A stretch of 64,000 bases of DNA from Heterohyrax brucei (GCA_028571685.1 CM053140.1:223653323-223717322); one strand, 5' to 3'; shown: positions 34,264 to 45,600, counted from the stretch's first letter. Notes: generated from the sequence alone by a model not told the origin. Numbers and translations are program-made.

Positions 34264-34774
34264 TGTTTTAGTCAGCTAGGGCTGCTTTAACAGAAATACC
34301 ACAGAGTGGACGGCTTTAACAAGGGAAAGTTTATTCTTACACAGTCCGATAGGTTACAAGTCCATATTCAGGGTGTCCATTCCAGGGGAAGGCTTTCCCC
34401 TTGTTGGCTCTGGAGGATAGTCCGGTATTGCATCAGTCTTTGTCCAGGGAGCATCTTGGCGCAGGAACCTCAGGTCTGAAGGACACACTCTTCTCCCCGT
34501 GCTGCTTGCTTGATGGAGTGAGGTTCCCAATTCTCCACTTGCTTCTCTTTCCTTTTATCTCTTGTAGGACGAAAGGATTAAGGGTGGGGCAAGCCATACT
34601 CGGGAAACTCCCTTTACAGTGGTGCATGGAGGTGATCTTATAAAGGGATTTACAGCCCCCACCCTAATCTTTTAACATACAGCACAGCAAAATCACGAAA
34701 CGGAGGACATGGGAATCATGGCCCAGCCACATGGCTACATGTATTTCTGGAGGAACACAATTCAATCTATGATA
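34264..34774 (-). mobile_element. MaLR-like solo LTR (younger subfamily), copy 2
   Basis: Antisense: 'tgttttagtcagctagggct' at the left, the degraded 5' end at the right. Inserted in the L1-D 5'UTR. It faces copy 1 (30102-30622) as an inverted repeat. Confidence 0.8.
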
Positions 34775-34788
34775 TCAATGATCTGTTG

Positions 34789-34912
34789 TTGTTGTTAGGT
34801 GCCATTGAGTCAGTTCCGACTCATAGTGATCTTACAGGTCACAGTGGAACTTCCCCGTAGAGTTTCCGAAGAATGTCTTAGCACTTCACCACTATGACAC
34901 TGGGGTCTCCAC
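34789..34912 (-). repeat. AfroSINE with RTE-like 3' end, antisense
   Basis: Begins 'tgttgttgttaggtgccatt', exactly the RTE 3' terminus. It then follows the SINE body ('ccgtagagtttccgaagaat') and ends at the tRNA-like head ('cttcaccactatgacactgg'). Confidence 0.8.
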
Positions 34913-35525
34913 ATGCTGATCTAGAAGCCCTAAAAATCAAAAGCAAGTGGAGGAATCAGACTGAGACAGACAGTTCAGTAGCAACAAGGAGTTGCCAGAC
35001 CTGACCCAGTAAGAACTGGCTTACAGCAAGCTACATCCACTGGTACCAGAGCAGTGAGGCAAACAGCAGCACTAGAAAGCATTTTTCACATCACAAGAGA
35101 CTGAGCAGCAAAGAGTCCAATCAAACCTCCAGAGTCACGGAAAATATGGAGCTATTGGCAAAATACCTGGGTTTAACCTACTACATGGTTAAAAAAAATA
35201 CCTGGTTGAAGAAAACTCTCCACTTATCTGCCCCCCATCTGCCTGCAAGGGATCTAAGTTGGCTTCATAGATTACTGTGTCCCCTGTTCAAGAAGCAAGA
35301 CCCATCATGTGCACTGTGCCATTCTCTCAGCCTTAGAGGTGGAACAAATTAGCAAACAGGGAAAAAAATAATCTGCTAGCACTCCTAAATTGAGAACTCA
35401 GGACAGACATAGCTCCTTTGCCTAGATACAGGCAAAAGGTGTCTGTGGAATTTGGATGCCTTTCACTCCTGAGTAGATCTGTGTGGGCCCATTTCAACAG
35501 CATATGCCATTACTAGTATATTACC

Positions 35526-35690
35526 AAACCAAAAAAACCAAACTCATTGCCCTCAAGTTGATTCTGACTCATAGCAACCCTATAGAACAAAGTAGAACTG
35601 CCCCTTAGAGTTTCCAAAGAACACCTGGCGGATTTGAAGTGCTGACCTTTTGGTTAGCAACTGTAGCACTTAACCACTACAGAACCATTA
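35526..35690 (-). repeat. AfroSINE, antisense
   Basis: 'accaaactcattgccctcaa', 'agtagaactgccccttagag', 'ttttggttagcaactgtagc', 'cttaaccactacagaacc': full length. Confidence 0.9.
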
Positions 35691-36445
35691 CAACAGAATA
35701 TATATCTGAAATCAAATTTTAACTGTTTCAGCTATATGGCAGAGAGGCAGGTTTGCGAGAGCTGACACTACTCTGCTTATTAAAAAGGATGCTCACATAC
35801 ATCGGGGCCTTTACATCTACTGGCTCTACCCATGCCACTTGGCTGCTTGTAACAGGGGTCCAAGAAAACACAGTGTACCACAGTACTTAAAACCAGTAAC
35901 ACCAGGTGCTCATAGTCTGGCCACAAAACCCATTGACCTTTACAGTCTAGGGAATAGACACACTATCCTCACAGACACTCAAGTGCAGCTACCAGCTCCC
36001 TGCCTTACTCAGCACATGACCCCTACTACAGTCAGATACTTGTGCCTAGATCAATCACCCCTGCCTCTCCAGGACTGTAGGTGAGAGCCTGTACCACACA
36101 CAGGGTAACGGACTACCTGGACACCTGAGCTGAATACATGCAAGAAAAGTAAATGGATTCCTAGGCTCAAATACCTCCTAACAGCACTAACAAGCTGGTG
36201 CCAGGATGTTAGGGCTTAAAATACACCAGTAATCAAACTAGCTCACATGACCAGCCTATGTGGTTATATCAAAACAAAAAATAAAACAAAACAAGAAGCT
36301 TGGACAGAGTGAGCAAACAAAATAAATAAATACAATAAGTTATTGATGGCTTGATGACAACAGTCAATATCAAATCACACACAGAAGCAGACCGCAATGG
36401 CTTAAGCAATCTCCCAAAACAGAGAATCAAGAAATCTTTTAGACA

Positions 36446-36868
36446 AAGAGAACTTCTGTACCAACACCAGCACCTTGTCTACCCTTCAAAGCAATTTTGG
36501 AACTCTTTTTCTAGAATGGCCATCAGAGCTGTCATTGTATTACTCTTGATGTCCTAAATGTCATCAAAATGTCTTCCTTTCAATATTTCCTTTATCTTTG
36601 GGTAAAGTAAAAAATTGGGGTTCCAGATCAGGTGAGCAGGGAGAATGTTCCAGTACAGTTATTTGTTTACTGGCTAAAAATGTCCTAGGACAACTATACA
36701 ATTAAGTCTGTGAACTTGCCACTGTGCCACTGCATGTAACAGCCATTCCAGAAAGAGTTGCAAAGTTGCTGTGACTGGTGGGCTGGTAGCTGGCATTGGT
36801 GCATAGCTTCCCAAGGGGAGTACTTTGAAGGTGACTGTAGTGATATTCAGCAGTGAGGTATGTAGCAC
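36446..36868 (-). mobile_element. Mariner copy 1, fold-back, left arm truncated
   Basis: Aligns with the copy at 42694-43235: same transposase fragment in the centre (antisense), same inverted arms ('tagaatggccatcagagctg' against 'cagccattccagaaagagtt'), and the same third terminal-repeat-like piece 'acaattaagtctgtgaactt' near 36697. The outer part of the left arm is missing. Confidence 0.75.
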
Positions 36869-36870
36869 TT

Positions 36871-37297
36871 GTTGTTAGGTGATATTGAGTTGGTTCAGAC
36901 TCATAGTGACCCTATGTACAATGGAATGAAACACTGCCTGATCTTGCACCATGTCCACAATCATTTTTATGGTTAAGCCCATTGTTGCAGCCACTGTGTC
37001 AATCCATCTCGTTGAGGGTCTTCCTGTTTTTCATCGACCATCCACTCTACTGAGCGTGATGTCCTTCTCCAGAGACTGATCCTTCCTGACAAAATGTCTG
37101 AAGTATGCAAGACACAGTCTTGCTATCTTTGTTTCTAAGAAGCACTCTGGTTGTATGTACCTCTCCCACAACAGCTCTGTTTGTTATTTTGGCGGTTCAT
37201 AGAACATGCAACATTCTCCTCCAACACGACAATTCAAAGGCATCAATTCTTCTGTCTTCTTTGTTGCTTGCCCAGCTTTTGCATACATATGATGGTA
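36871..37297 (-). mobile_element. RTE LINE 3' fragment, antisense
   Basis: 'ttgttgttaggtgatattga' to 'ttgcatacatatgatgg'; ends at the start of the SINE-tail and AT-repeat mixture. Confidence 0.85.
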
Positions 37298-37372
37298 CTC
37301 GACGGCACTTGGCTTGGCGACTTGGCTTATATATATATACATATATAGTGGCACTTGGCTATATATATACAG
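37298..37372 (+). repeat. SINE-tail pieces mixed with (AT)n
   Basis: 'ctcgacggcacttggcttgg', 'gacttggctt', an AT dinucleotide run, 'gtggcacttggct', then another AT run. Two copies of the tail core sit within 60 bases. Confidence 0.65.
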
Positions 37373-38088
37373 ACTTACAATCTTGTTTTACATGTGCGAA
37401 AATTGGTAGTGTATCAATTTCTTAAAAGAAACAGGCAATTCAGGACTGTAAGCACTTGAACATGAATGATATGGGAGGTGCAACATACCAGTCTCCTGAC
37501 ATAAATCAAAGTCCTTTCTTTTAGCTATAAAAGGCTGAGGATTTCCACTAACACATTTCAAAGCAGTCTCTCACTGTACATTATTTATAGGTTATTAGAT
37601 ATGGTTATACTACAGTAAAATGTCTTTTTTGGTCATTTAATGTTATAGGTTAATCCCTCTCCATCATTTTGTGTTTTCATTATCATCACAAACCCTGAGT
37701 CTAAAAGCACTCCAGATATTATTGTTGTTACAAACTGGAACTGATTGGATCCTGCCTGAAAATTTTAAGTGACATTTTGATGATCTCAGAGAGCAATACT
37801 AAATACCCAATAAGACCAATAGCCCATGTCTTTGTCTAGGCTTATTATCCGAAGGTGACTGGGACATCTAACACATCAAAGTCATGTTTAAAGAGAAGTC
37901 AGGTTTTCAGCAGATTTCCTAATTTTGTTCTCTGATGACATAATCAGTATTATCTTATCTTAATGTGGAATCACCTTTATCACTCTGCTAGAGAGTGATA
38001 ACATAAATATGAAACAGTGGAAAATGATCTTTTCAACTAGTGCCCTTTGTTTTTCTTTGGAAAGTAATAGTCTTGGATTAAAAAAAAA
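37373..38088. other. No gene recognised
   Basis: AT-rich and unclassified. Confidence 0.4.
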
Positions 38089-38089
38089 T

Positions 38090-38235
38090 ACTCTGTTTCA
38101 GTGGTTAAGAGATAGAGATGCTAACCAAAAGGTCAGTGGTTTGGATCCCCCAGCTGCTCCTTGGAAACCTTATGAGGGAGTTCTATTCTGTCCTATAGAG
38201 TTGCTCTGAGTCAGAATCCACTAAGAGCAACAGAG
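38090..38235 (+). repeat. AfroSINE copy
   Basis: 'tcagtggttaagagatagag', 'gctaaccaaaaggtcagtgg', 'ggaaaccttatgagggagtt', 'gctctgagtcagaatcc'. Confidence 0.88.
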
Positions 38236-38396
38236 TTATGTATCGGAGGGAGAAAGTAGAAACTCTTTGAGTACAACTTGTTAAGAGACAAGGGATCAAA
38301 GCATGTAGCTAAACTCTCTTAAGAATAAACGAAGAGGGAGGAGAAAGAGTAGGGACAAACAAAGTGGTGAAATGTCCAAAACCAAGTATATGGGAC

Positions 38397-38425
<29 letters not shown>
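38397..38425. repeat. T14/A15 palindrome
   Basis: Fourteen T directly followed by fifteen A, a perfect homopolymeric inverted repeat. Confidence 0.95.
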
Positions 38426-38427
<2 letters not shown>

Positions 38428-38824
38428 CTTTTTGTTGCTCAATAGAAAGTCTCCCAACCCCTACCTTCTACTTTCATAGCTTAAGCAAAGTCTTCTATAC
38501 ACACAAAGGTCTTACTGAGAGTGTTTGTTGGAAGAGAAAAATGAGGAGTGGTCTGTGGGACAGGTGGGAGTAGATAGGAAGTGAAACCACAGACTGAGTG
38601 TTTGGTCTAGATTAATACAATACGGGAAAAACAGAATGAGCATGGGACAGCAAGGCAGCTTAAAAACTGAACCAATCTAACAGAAGCAGAAACTTGGAAT
38701 CTAAACTGAATGTGAAAATAGAAGACCTCCACAATTTACAGAACTCTTGGGAGGGGATTAAAGTTTTCCCAGGATATTGAATGAATGAGTACTCAAGCTA
38801 ACCTGGTATATCTCCAATCATGTC
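38426..38824. other. No gene recognised
   Basis: Unclassified. Confidence 0.4.
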
Positions 38825-39385
38825 CATTTTTAAATTTTTCCTCCATGCTGCAGCCAGAGTACTTATCTAAAACTCCAATCTGACCATGTGTCTTTGGAAG
38901 ATTCACTGCCTGAAAATGGAAATACATGTATTTACTTGGTCAGTACCTCTGAATGACTCCCTGTGGCCTACGGATAATGATCTCTATCTTCTGCCCCCCC
39001 ATGTAAGTACTTTATATCTTAATCGCTGACACTTTCATTTTTAGCACTGAACTTGCCTGTCACTCCATGCCACTGTAGGCCTTTGGGATTTTGCTGACGT
39101 TGTTCCTGAAATACTCTTTCCACCTCTTTTACCTAAACAACACCTGCTTATTCTCTAGGATTTAGCTTTTGTGTATTTTCTTTTGGGGTGTTCTAAATGT
39201 CCTCTATATTACCACAGTCTCCTCTGGATACCTGTATTTTAACCACATATATGTTTACTATCTCTGAATATATAACTTCTTAAGGATGGATAGAGTGTCT
39301 TACTCATCTTGTTTCTAGTATGCCTACCACTGTGCCTGACTTACTACTTTCACTCAAGTGTTTTTCACAGTAAATTGAACTCAAC
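38825..39385 (-). repeat. L2 3' end, antisense (likely)
   Basis: 'tcctgaaatactctttccac', 'tggatagagtgtcttactca' and 'cctaccactgtgcctgactt' follow the LINE2 3' end read in antisense. Confidence 0.5.
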
Positions 39386-39744
39386 TCAGCTGAGCACAGG
39401 CTTGAGGTAGGGCTTTAAACAGTGGCAGTGAAGACCCCAAGAAGGAGAGATCACGCATTATACCAGATCATGTCTTCTAGAAAGGAGATGCCAGAGAAGT
39501 TAAAGTGCAAGAGGTTTATTGAGAGTGTTACCTGTGAAAGGTAGGGGAGAAAGAGCCGGAGACAGAGAAGTTATCATAACACACTGCAGTTATGAAACCT
39601 ATGAAAATAGAGAGGGTAGCAAGGAAGCTTGGGAATGCAGAGCTTTGGAATAAAGTGCAGCTCTGAGAAGGTCTCAGCCAACCCAATGTGGAGCTCCAGA
39701 TCAATTGTCCATTAGAAGATTTCCATGTGACAGAGAAGACGTAG
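39386..39744. other. No gene recognised
   Basis: Purine-rich, unclassified. Confidence 0.4.
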
Positions 39745-40030
39745 TGTTATTAGCTGCCATCTATTCAGCCCCAATAAATGGTGACCTGATGCACCTGTGT
39801 CAGTCCTATGGTCAGTTGTGGATCACATTGTTGTGATCCATAAGACTTTCACTAGCTGATTTTTGGGAAGTAGATTTTCAGGCCTTTCTTCTTAGACTGT
39901 TTTATGGGGAAAGCTCCGCTGAAACAAGTTTAGCATCATAGCAAAACACAAGCCTCCACTGACGGATGGTGGCTGTGCACGAAGTTCATTGGCTGGGGAT
40001 GGAATCTGGGTCTCTCGTACAAGCTATGAG
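39745..40030 (-). repeat. tRNA-type SINE, different family, antisense
   Basis: 'gttattagctgccatctatt', 'ggcctttcttcttagactgt', 'agcctccactgacggatggt', then 'ggaatctgggtctctcgtac', which resembles a tRNA B-box region in antisense. Distinct in its middle from AfroSINE. Confidence 0.6.
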
Positions 40031-41539
40031 GTTCCACCTTTACTGTGATTAAACACTGGCTATTGCTACATATGGACAGCGTGTCCTTTACTTGAACGCT
40101 ACAGTGGATCCTTCAGGTGTTGTAACCGACTGCCCTATGTTCAGCAGAGTCTCTTTTGAGGGGAGTTCTGATGGACAGTTTACCATGACTGCCAGTGGGA
40201 TTTAGATAGGAACAAAGAGCTAGGCAGCTTCTTCTTTATCCAAAGGCAAGTCTTCACAATGCATTTCCATTACATTTTTGGAAACACTATGGCTTTACAA
40301 AATTCCCAAATTATGCATTTTGGAAGTTGCGTATATAAGCCCATCCTTCAACCAAATGAGAATTGAATGTATCCGCTGTTTTAAATTATGGCTTTTAATT
40401 ATTTCAAATGTCACTTAGTTGCCAGCTATATTCTTTCTACCTACACTGCACCGAAATACATTATCTATTCCTTCTGTAATTTTTATGCATGAGAACTTCT
40501 CTTAGGAGTTCACATTCTAAGATGGAAATACATGAATTTACTTGAAGATTTTAAAATATGAATATTTATGAACATATGTCAGTGCAAAAAAACCTTATTA
40601 TTAGTAAGATTTAAACTAAAAATAATGATGCCATTTCTCTCGAACAGATAATATCTGTTAATGTTCCTAAATGGGGGAAAAAGAAATCACATAGCTCGGG
40701 GGTAATTTATTTTCCAAGGAGGGTACAAGAATTGTGCTGCAACTGGAGACAGTCAGAAAACAGACTGAGCTGCATTTCCTTTTTTTAATACATTTTGCGT
40801 TTTTGTTTTTCTATAAATCTTGATAAAAATGAATATACTTTGTGATACGTGACTCTCTTAAAGTATTTTCTTGCATTTCAGTGACTGCCACAGGAACAGA
40901 CCAGAGCAACTTGTTGTGAAGATCTGAATTTAATGATCATACTGAAGCCCTCTGGAGCTTCACTAAGTATTTCCCAGCTGTATCACCATCTTTTATAAAT
41001 AGTCTTTTATTTAAACAGTTGTATAAGACTCTAGCTTATAATACATACTCAACATGTTATTAACTAGTATAGGCTAACTTGTATTACCTAACATCAAATT
41101 GCATCTTAAAAAGTAATCTTCTAGAACGAGTTTCATATACACTTGAGTTTTTATTCAGTCTAGTAGTGTGGTGGCATCCCCTCTTTTTTATTTAACACTT
41201 GAATGGTATTTAACACAAGAATGGTATTCTTGACTAAAAGGAAATACATGCTTAAGTAATTATTAGTAATTATGTGAAAAGTACATTTATTGATCTCTCG
41301 CAAACATGGCTCATTTCTAATCTTTCCCATGTCTACAAATAATGTCTCTATTCAGGAATTATCAAGTTCTGTTAAGTTTATTTACAGAATGTACAGTACA
41401 TCTATACTTTCTTCTCAATGTTTACTACAGCCATCTTTGTGAAAAAAAAAAGAAACAAACACATCTTCCCTGGATTTTTGTAATAATTTTCTAAATAGTA
41501 GCATGCCACCCTGGTAAACAATTTCTACATAGCAGCTAG
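40031..41539. other. No gene recognised
   Basis: About 1.5 kb of AT-rich sequence with no repeat I can name and no persuasive open frame. Confidence 0.45.
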
Positions 41540-42075
41540 AGTAATAATTTAAAAATGCAAATTTAGCGTATGTCTGTTGTGCTTTAAACACTTCCTTGGT
41601 TTCTATTTACAGCTGGAATAAAACCTAAAATTCTAACTCTGATCTGCTGTGCCTTGTGGCATCTGGTGTCTGCTCATAGATCCAGAAATATTTCCCATCT
41701 CTCCTTATAATTGCTATTATCAGATGCCACTGAGTCAGTGTTGACTCATACTGACACCCCTGTGACAAAGCGGAACTGTCTCATAGGTTTTCTAGGCTAT
41801 AAGCTTTAAGGGAGCAAATCACCAGGTCTTTCTCCTATAGAACCACTGGGTAGGTTCCAACAGCCTATCTTTTGGTCAGCAGCTGAACACTTAACTATTG
41901 TACTACCAAGATTCCTTTCATTACCACTACTCCTTTGAAATATAGTCTACTTTCTCTCTCTTGAAGTTTATGCCTATCCAGTTTCCTTACCTGAAATGTC
42001 CTTCTTTCTTTTTCTTCTTTACACTGACTGTTGCGTGTCTCTTAGATAACATGTTAAGTGCTGCTTCTTCAAAAA
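41540..42075 (-). repeat. L2 fragments, antisense, split by SINE (likely)
   Basis: 'acagctggaataaaacctaa', 'cttgtggcatctggtgtctg' before, and 'ttacctgaaatgtccttctt' after, the SINE at 41712-41918 fit antisense LINE2. Confidence 0.45.
41712..41918 (-). repeat. AfroSINE, long form, antisense
   Basis: 'gatgccactgagtcagtgtt', 'aagggagcaaatcaccaggt', 'tcttttggtcagcagctgaa'. Confidence 0.8.
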
Positions 42076-42157
42076 GAAAATCTGCCATAGCATGGTTGCA
42101 TACATTAGTGGCTTCAAGTAGTCTCCTCTCCCTGTATCTATGCCTTTGCTACATTCT

Positions 42158-42607
42158 TGTCATGGACAGAGTTTATTACTCTGCCTTTTGACTTTGGGTG
42201 TGGCTATGTAACTTGTTTTAGGCAATAGCATAGAAGTAGAAATGGCAATGTATCAGTTTTCGGTCTTGATCTTAAGGGACCTAAAAAGATTTTGCTTGTC
42301 TCCTAGCGTTTCTAACAACTTTGTGAGAAGACATTGCCTTGGCTGTCCACTGGTCCAAGAAGAATAAAAGACATGGAATTGAGACATGTCAGGAAAGACT
42401 GACCTAGACTACCAACCCTCCACTGATCAATAGACTCATGAGAGAGCATTGCTAATATTAGCAGAAGCAATCAGCTGAGCTCAGCCAAGATCAGATCAGT
42501 GAACTCTCAGCTGACCAGAAGCCATGTGAGAGCTAGTCACATGACTGTTCTTTCAAGGTGCTGAGTTTAGGGGTGAATTGTTTCGTAGCAATAATTGACT
42601 GATACAT
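42158..42607 (+). repeat. Ancient LTR-like repeat
   Basis: 'gtcatggacagagtttatta' to 'cgtagcaataattgactgat' resembles old ERVL/MLT-type LTRs from memory. No duplication seen. Confidence 0.4.
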
Positions 42608-42693
42608 GTTATCTCATAATCTAAAATAAACCCCCAGCTACATATAGCAAATTTTTCCAATTATGTATTTATTCATGTGAATATGAAGACTGC

Positions 42694-43235
42694 CAATTAA
42701 GTTCGTGAACTCATCCTAGAAAAAGTACTACGTACCTCATAGCTGAATATCACTATGGTCATCTTCAAAGTACTCCTCTTGAGAAACTAAGCACTGATGC
42801 CAGGGCCTAGTCCACCCTTCGAAACTATTTTGGAGCTCTTCTTCTGGAATGGCCATCAGAGCTGTCGTCATTATTACCCTTGATGTCCTGAATGTCACCA
42901 AAATGTCTTTCTCTCAATATTTCCTTTACCTTCAGGTAAAGAAAAAAGTCATTGGGGGCCAGATCAGGTGAGTAGGGAGGGTGTTCTAATACAGTTATTT
43001 GTTGACTGGCTAAAAACTCCCTTACAGACAACTATACAATTAAGTTCATAAAGTTGCCACTATGCCACCGTGTGCAATGGCCATTCCAGAAAGAGTCTCA
43101 AAATTCCTTTGAAGACTGGACTAGGTGCTGGTGTTGTTGTATAACTTCCCAAGGGGAGCACTTTGAAGGTAACCATAGTGATATTCAGCAATGAGGTATG
43201 TAGAACTTAGAACAATCAAGTTCATGGACTTAACT
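42694..43235 (-). mobile_element. Mariner copy 2, fold-back, near complete
   Basis: Left arm 42694-42852 and right arm 43079-43235 are inverted repeats of about 155 bases, roughly 80% alike (for example 'gctgaatatcactatggt' against 'accatagtgatattcagc'). Between them is a transposase fragment. A third terminal-repeat-like piece, 'acaattaagttcataaagtt' near 43036, lies inside and in the same direction as the left end. Confidence 0.78.
42825..43031 (-). pseudogene. Mariner transposase C-terminal fragment
   Basis: Reads 'VLEHPPYSPDLAPNDFFLY' then 'KEILRERHFGDIQDI', the mariner block around the third catalytic aspartate (YSPDLAPxD). Only about a fifth of a transposase remains and its end runs into the left inverted arm. 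Non-functional. Confidence 0.85.
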
Positions 43236-43551
43236 GTTGGACCTCATGGTTTTCGAATTAATGTCTGCTTCCTCATTGGGCTCTAAGTTCTAGACAACAA
43301 AGACCCTGTCTATCCCGCTTCTTGCTCTGTTCTCATAGCTTATAGCTTACTGCCTGCTGTGTAATAAGTACTGGTGAGACTTCACTAAGTAAATGAAAAA
43401 ATACTGAGATGCTGTGTATTGGGTGTTTGCTGTCTGAGGTTCACAGAAATTAAGCAAGTTTGTTGTGGCTTGTAACTAAAGGGACAAACATATACATTTA
43501 TGTTTGTCTACCTTAAACATAGACAAGACATGTTGTTATTATTGTGGTTAT
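43236..43551. other. No gene recognised
   Basis: Unclassified. Confidence 0.4.
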
Positions 43552-43745
43552 GTACTGTCAGATTGGTTCTGACTCATAAGAAGCCAGTGTGACACAGTAG
43601 AACAGCGCATGTAGAGTGTCCGAGGCTATAATCATTATGTGAGCAGATCTCTCATTCTTTTCTTCTGCAAAGTGACTGGTGGATTCAATCCACCAACCTT
43701 TCAGTTAGCAGCTGAGCACTTAACCACTGCACCACCAAGGATCAT
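43552..43745 (-). repeat. AfroSINE, long form, antisense
   Basis: 'gttatgtactgtcagattgg', 'cttctgcaaagtgactggtg', 'cttaaccactgcaccaccaa'. Confidence 0.85.
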
Positions 43746-44977
43746 TCAGTCTAGAGAGGAAGAAATTCTCTTACCTCAGCACTTTCAAAGATTCCTTTTA
43801 GCCCCTTAATTAGAAGCTTCAAAGTAATGCAGTACTTACTGTTACCACATACTGAAGGAAAGGGACAGAATGTGTCAGTGAGTACTAAGAGGAGAAGACA
43901 TTAAAACTGAGACATGAAGAAAGTCAACCAGGCAGAACGGAGGTAAAAGAAACCTTTCAGTCATAGGTATTAGCAAGTGCAAAACCTCCAGTGCAGGAAA
44001 AGTGGGTTAGCTTTTTCTGAAAAACGGAAGGAACATCCATGTGTCCAGGGTGTGGCTAACTGTGCTTGGGTGTGGAGAGAGTGGAATGAAATGAGGTTGC
44101 AGAGGCAAGCAGGAACCAGAGCCTGTGGGACCTTACAGGTAGTAAGGTATTTGGATGTTAAATGCCACAGAAGCCCATTAAAGAGTTTAAGTACTGTAGT
44201 AACATAATTCAGTTTATGTTTTGAACATCGCATTGACAGTCACAGGAAGAACTGATCAGGGAGGTGAAGGGCAAACGAGGGAAGAGGGGCATCAGAACTG
44301 ATTACAGCTGAAACAATGTGGATAGTGAGATTACTCAAGAGAAGGAATAGATAAGAAGAGTACGTAGAGAGACACTCTGCTGGACAATTGAGTAGGTGAA
44401 TGGCTGGATGTCCATATACTAGAGCACTAATGAAAAATCTGAGATCTATCTAGTGATCTCTCAGAGTTCTGGCCCTAACTGTTCTATCAGAATGGGTCCC
44501 AGCAATAAACATGGGGCGTGTTAAACTAGTAATTTGAAGAAAAACATATTAACAAAAATGTCAGTCAGGTTTTAGAAACCAAGAGTGTTGTGCAGTATCC
44601 CAAAGGCCTAACAAGAGTTCAGCGACTGCTCAGGCCTGAAAGAATGGAATGGGAAGGTTATCTATACCTGTAATGAGACGCCAAACAGGAACTATGGCCA
44701 CTGGCCGTGGAATCTGGCGTGGAGGAAGCTAAGGGAATAAATATTCTAAATCCAGATCTCTTGAAAGTGCTTCCCATTAGCTAAGAACCCTGGATGGAAC
44801 TCAAAGTCAGCTGATGCAATCCACAGGCACCAGCCTCCCGGAGGAAAGCCTAAGGTCAAGAACAAGTGGAGGTGTAAACGAAAGACCTCCAGCTGTGTGT
44901 TACTTAACAAATTTATTCTCAAATAAGAATAACTTGCAAATTACATTCATTATTACATCAGATTGCTTATATAAACT
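43746..44977. other. No gene; possible ancient repeat
   Basis: About 43930-44330 ('gaaatgaggttgcagaggca', 'gcccattaaagagtttaagt') resembles the same old mammal-wide repeat suspected at 27470-27960. No exon is supported. Confidence 0.35.
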
Positions 44978-45112
44978 AAACCTATTGCTGTCTGATCAAT
45001 TCTGACTCACACAGACCAAGTAAGATAAAATAGAATTGCCCCATAGCATTTTCAAGGCTGTAAATCTTTGTAAAAGCAGACTGTCACATCTTTCTCCCAA
45101 GAAACTGATGGT
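44978..45112 (-). repeat. AfroSINE, long form, antisense, partial
   Basis: 'attgctgtctgatcaattct', 'tagaattgccccatagcatt', 'gtaaaagcagactgtcacat'. Confidence 0.8.
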
Positions 45113-45251
45113 ATGCTCATCAAATAATAATTAATTAAAAAACAGGAAAAGGTGATTATTCTATCTGGCAGTTTTCTAGTAAGATCTTAACCATCTGGAA
45201 TAATAACCAACGTCCTGAATTGTTAATCGATAATGGAGCAAAACCAACAAG

Positions 45252-45292
45252 TCAGCCAAGGCCAAGTGCCGTCGCATCGGATCCGACTCATG
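45252..45292 (-). repeat. Isolated SINE 3'-tail fragment
   Basis: 'gccaaggccaagtgccgtcg' followed by 'catcggatccgactcatg' is the SINE end in antisense with no body attached. Confidence 0.65.
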
Positions 45293-45429
45293 GGAAATTT
45301 AATATATACATATATATATGTAAATCCCTCCTCTTTGATCCAAAAAGCTAGTTTCACAAATTCAGGATGGTGAAAACATAACTTGATAGCTGCATACAAA
45401 ATGCTGTTAAGAAATTTGAGCTAACAGTA

Positions 45430-45600
45430 AACCAAAACCAAACCCACTACCATCAAGTTGATTCTGACTCATAGCAACCTTCTATAACAAAGTAGAACTG
45501 CCCCATAGGGTTTCCAGGGAGTGCCTGGAGGATTCAATGTGCCTATCTTTTGGTTAGCAGCCATATCATTTAACCACTACACCACCAGGGTTTCCTAGCT
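45430..45600 (-). repeat. AfroSINE, antisense
   Basis: 'accaaacccactaccatcaa', 'agtagaactgccccataggg', 'taaccactacaccaccaggg': full length, little diverged. Confidence 0.92.

Larger units (their letters stand above)
34163..36445 (+). mobile_element. L1-D, 5'UTR and ORF1 start, sense, split three ways
   Basis: 'gaggcagggccaagctggca' at 34165 is an L1 5' end. After an LTR and a SINE it resumes at about 34930, is cut again by the SINE at 35526-35690, and runs to about 36445, where 'gatggcttgatgacaacagt ... gagaatcaagaaatctttta' looks like the 5'UTR/ORF1 junction of this L1 lineage. No ORF2 follows: a mariner element and RTE come next. Confidence 0.6.

Noticed and set aside
36875..37300. Possible regulatory direct repeats with 'gttgttgtt'
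   Set aside because: They are the common 3' ends of RTE and SINE copies.
43977..44233. Opposite open frames resembling a small gene
   Set aside because: The sequence resembles an ancient interspersed repeat; no splice sites or conserved protein features stand out.
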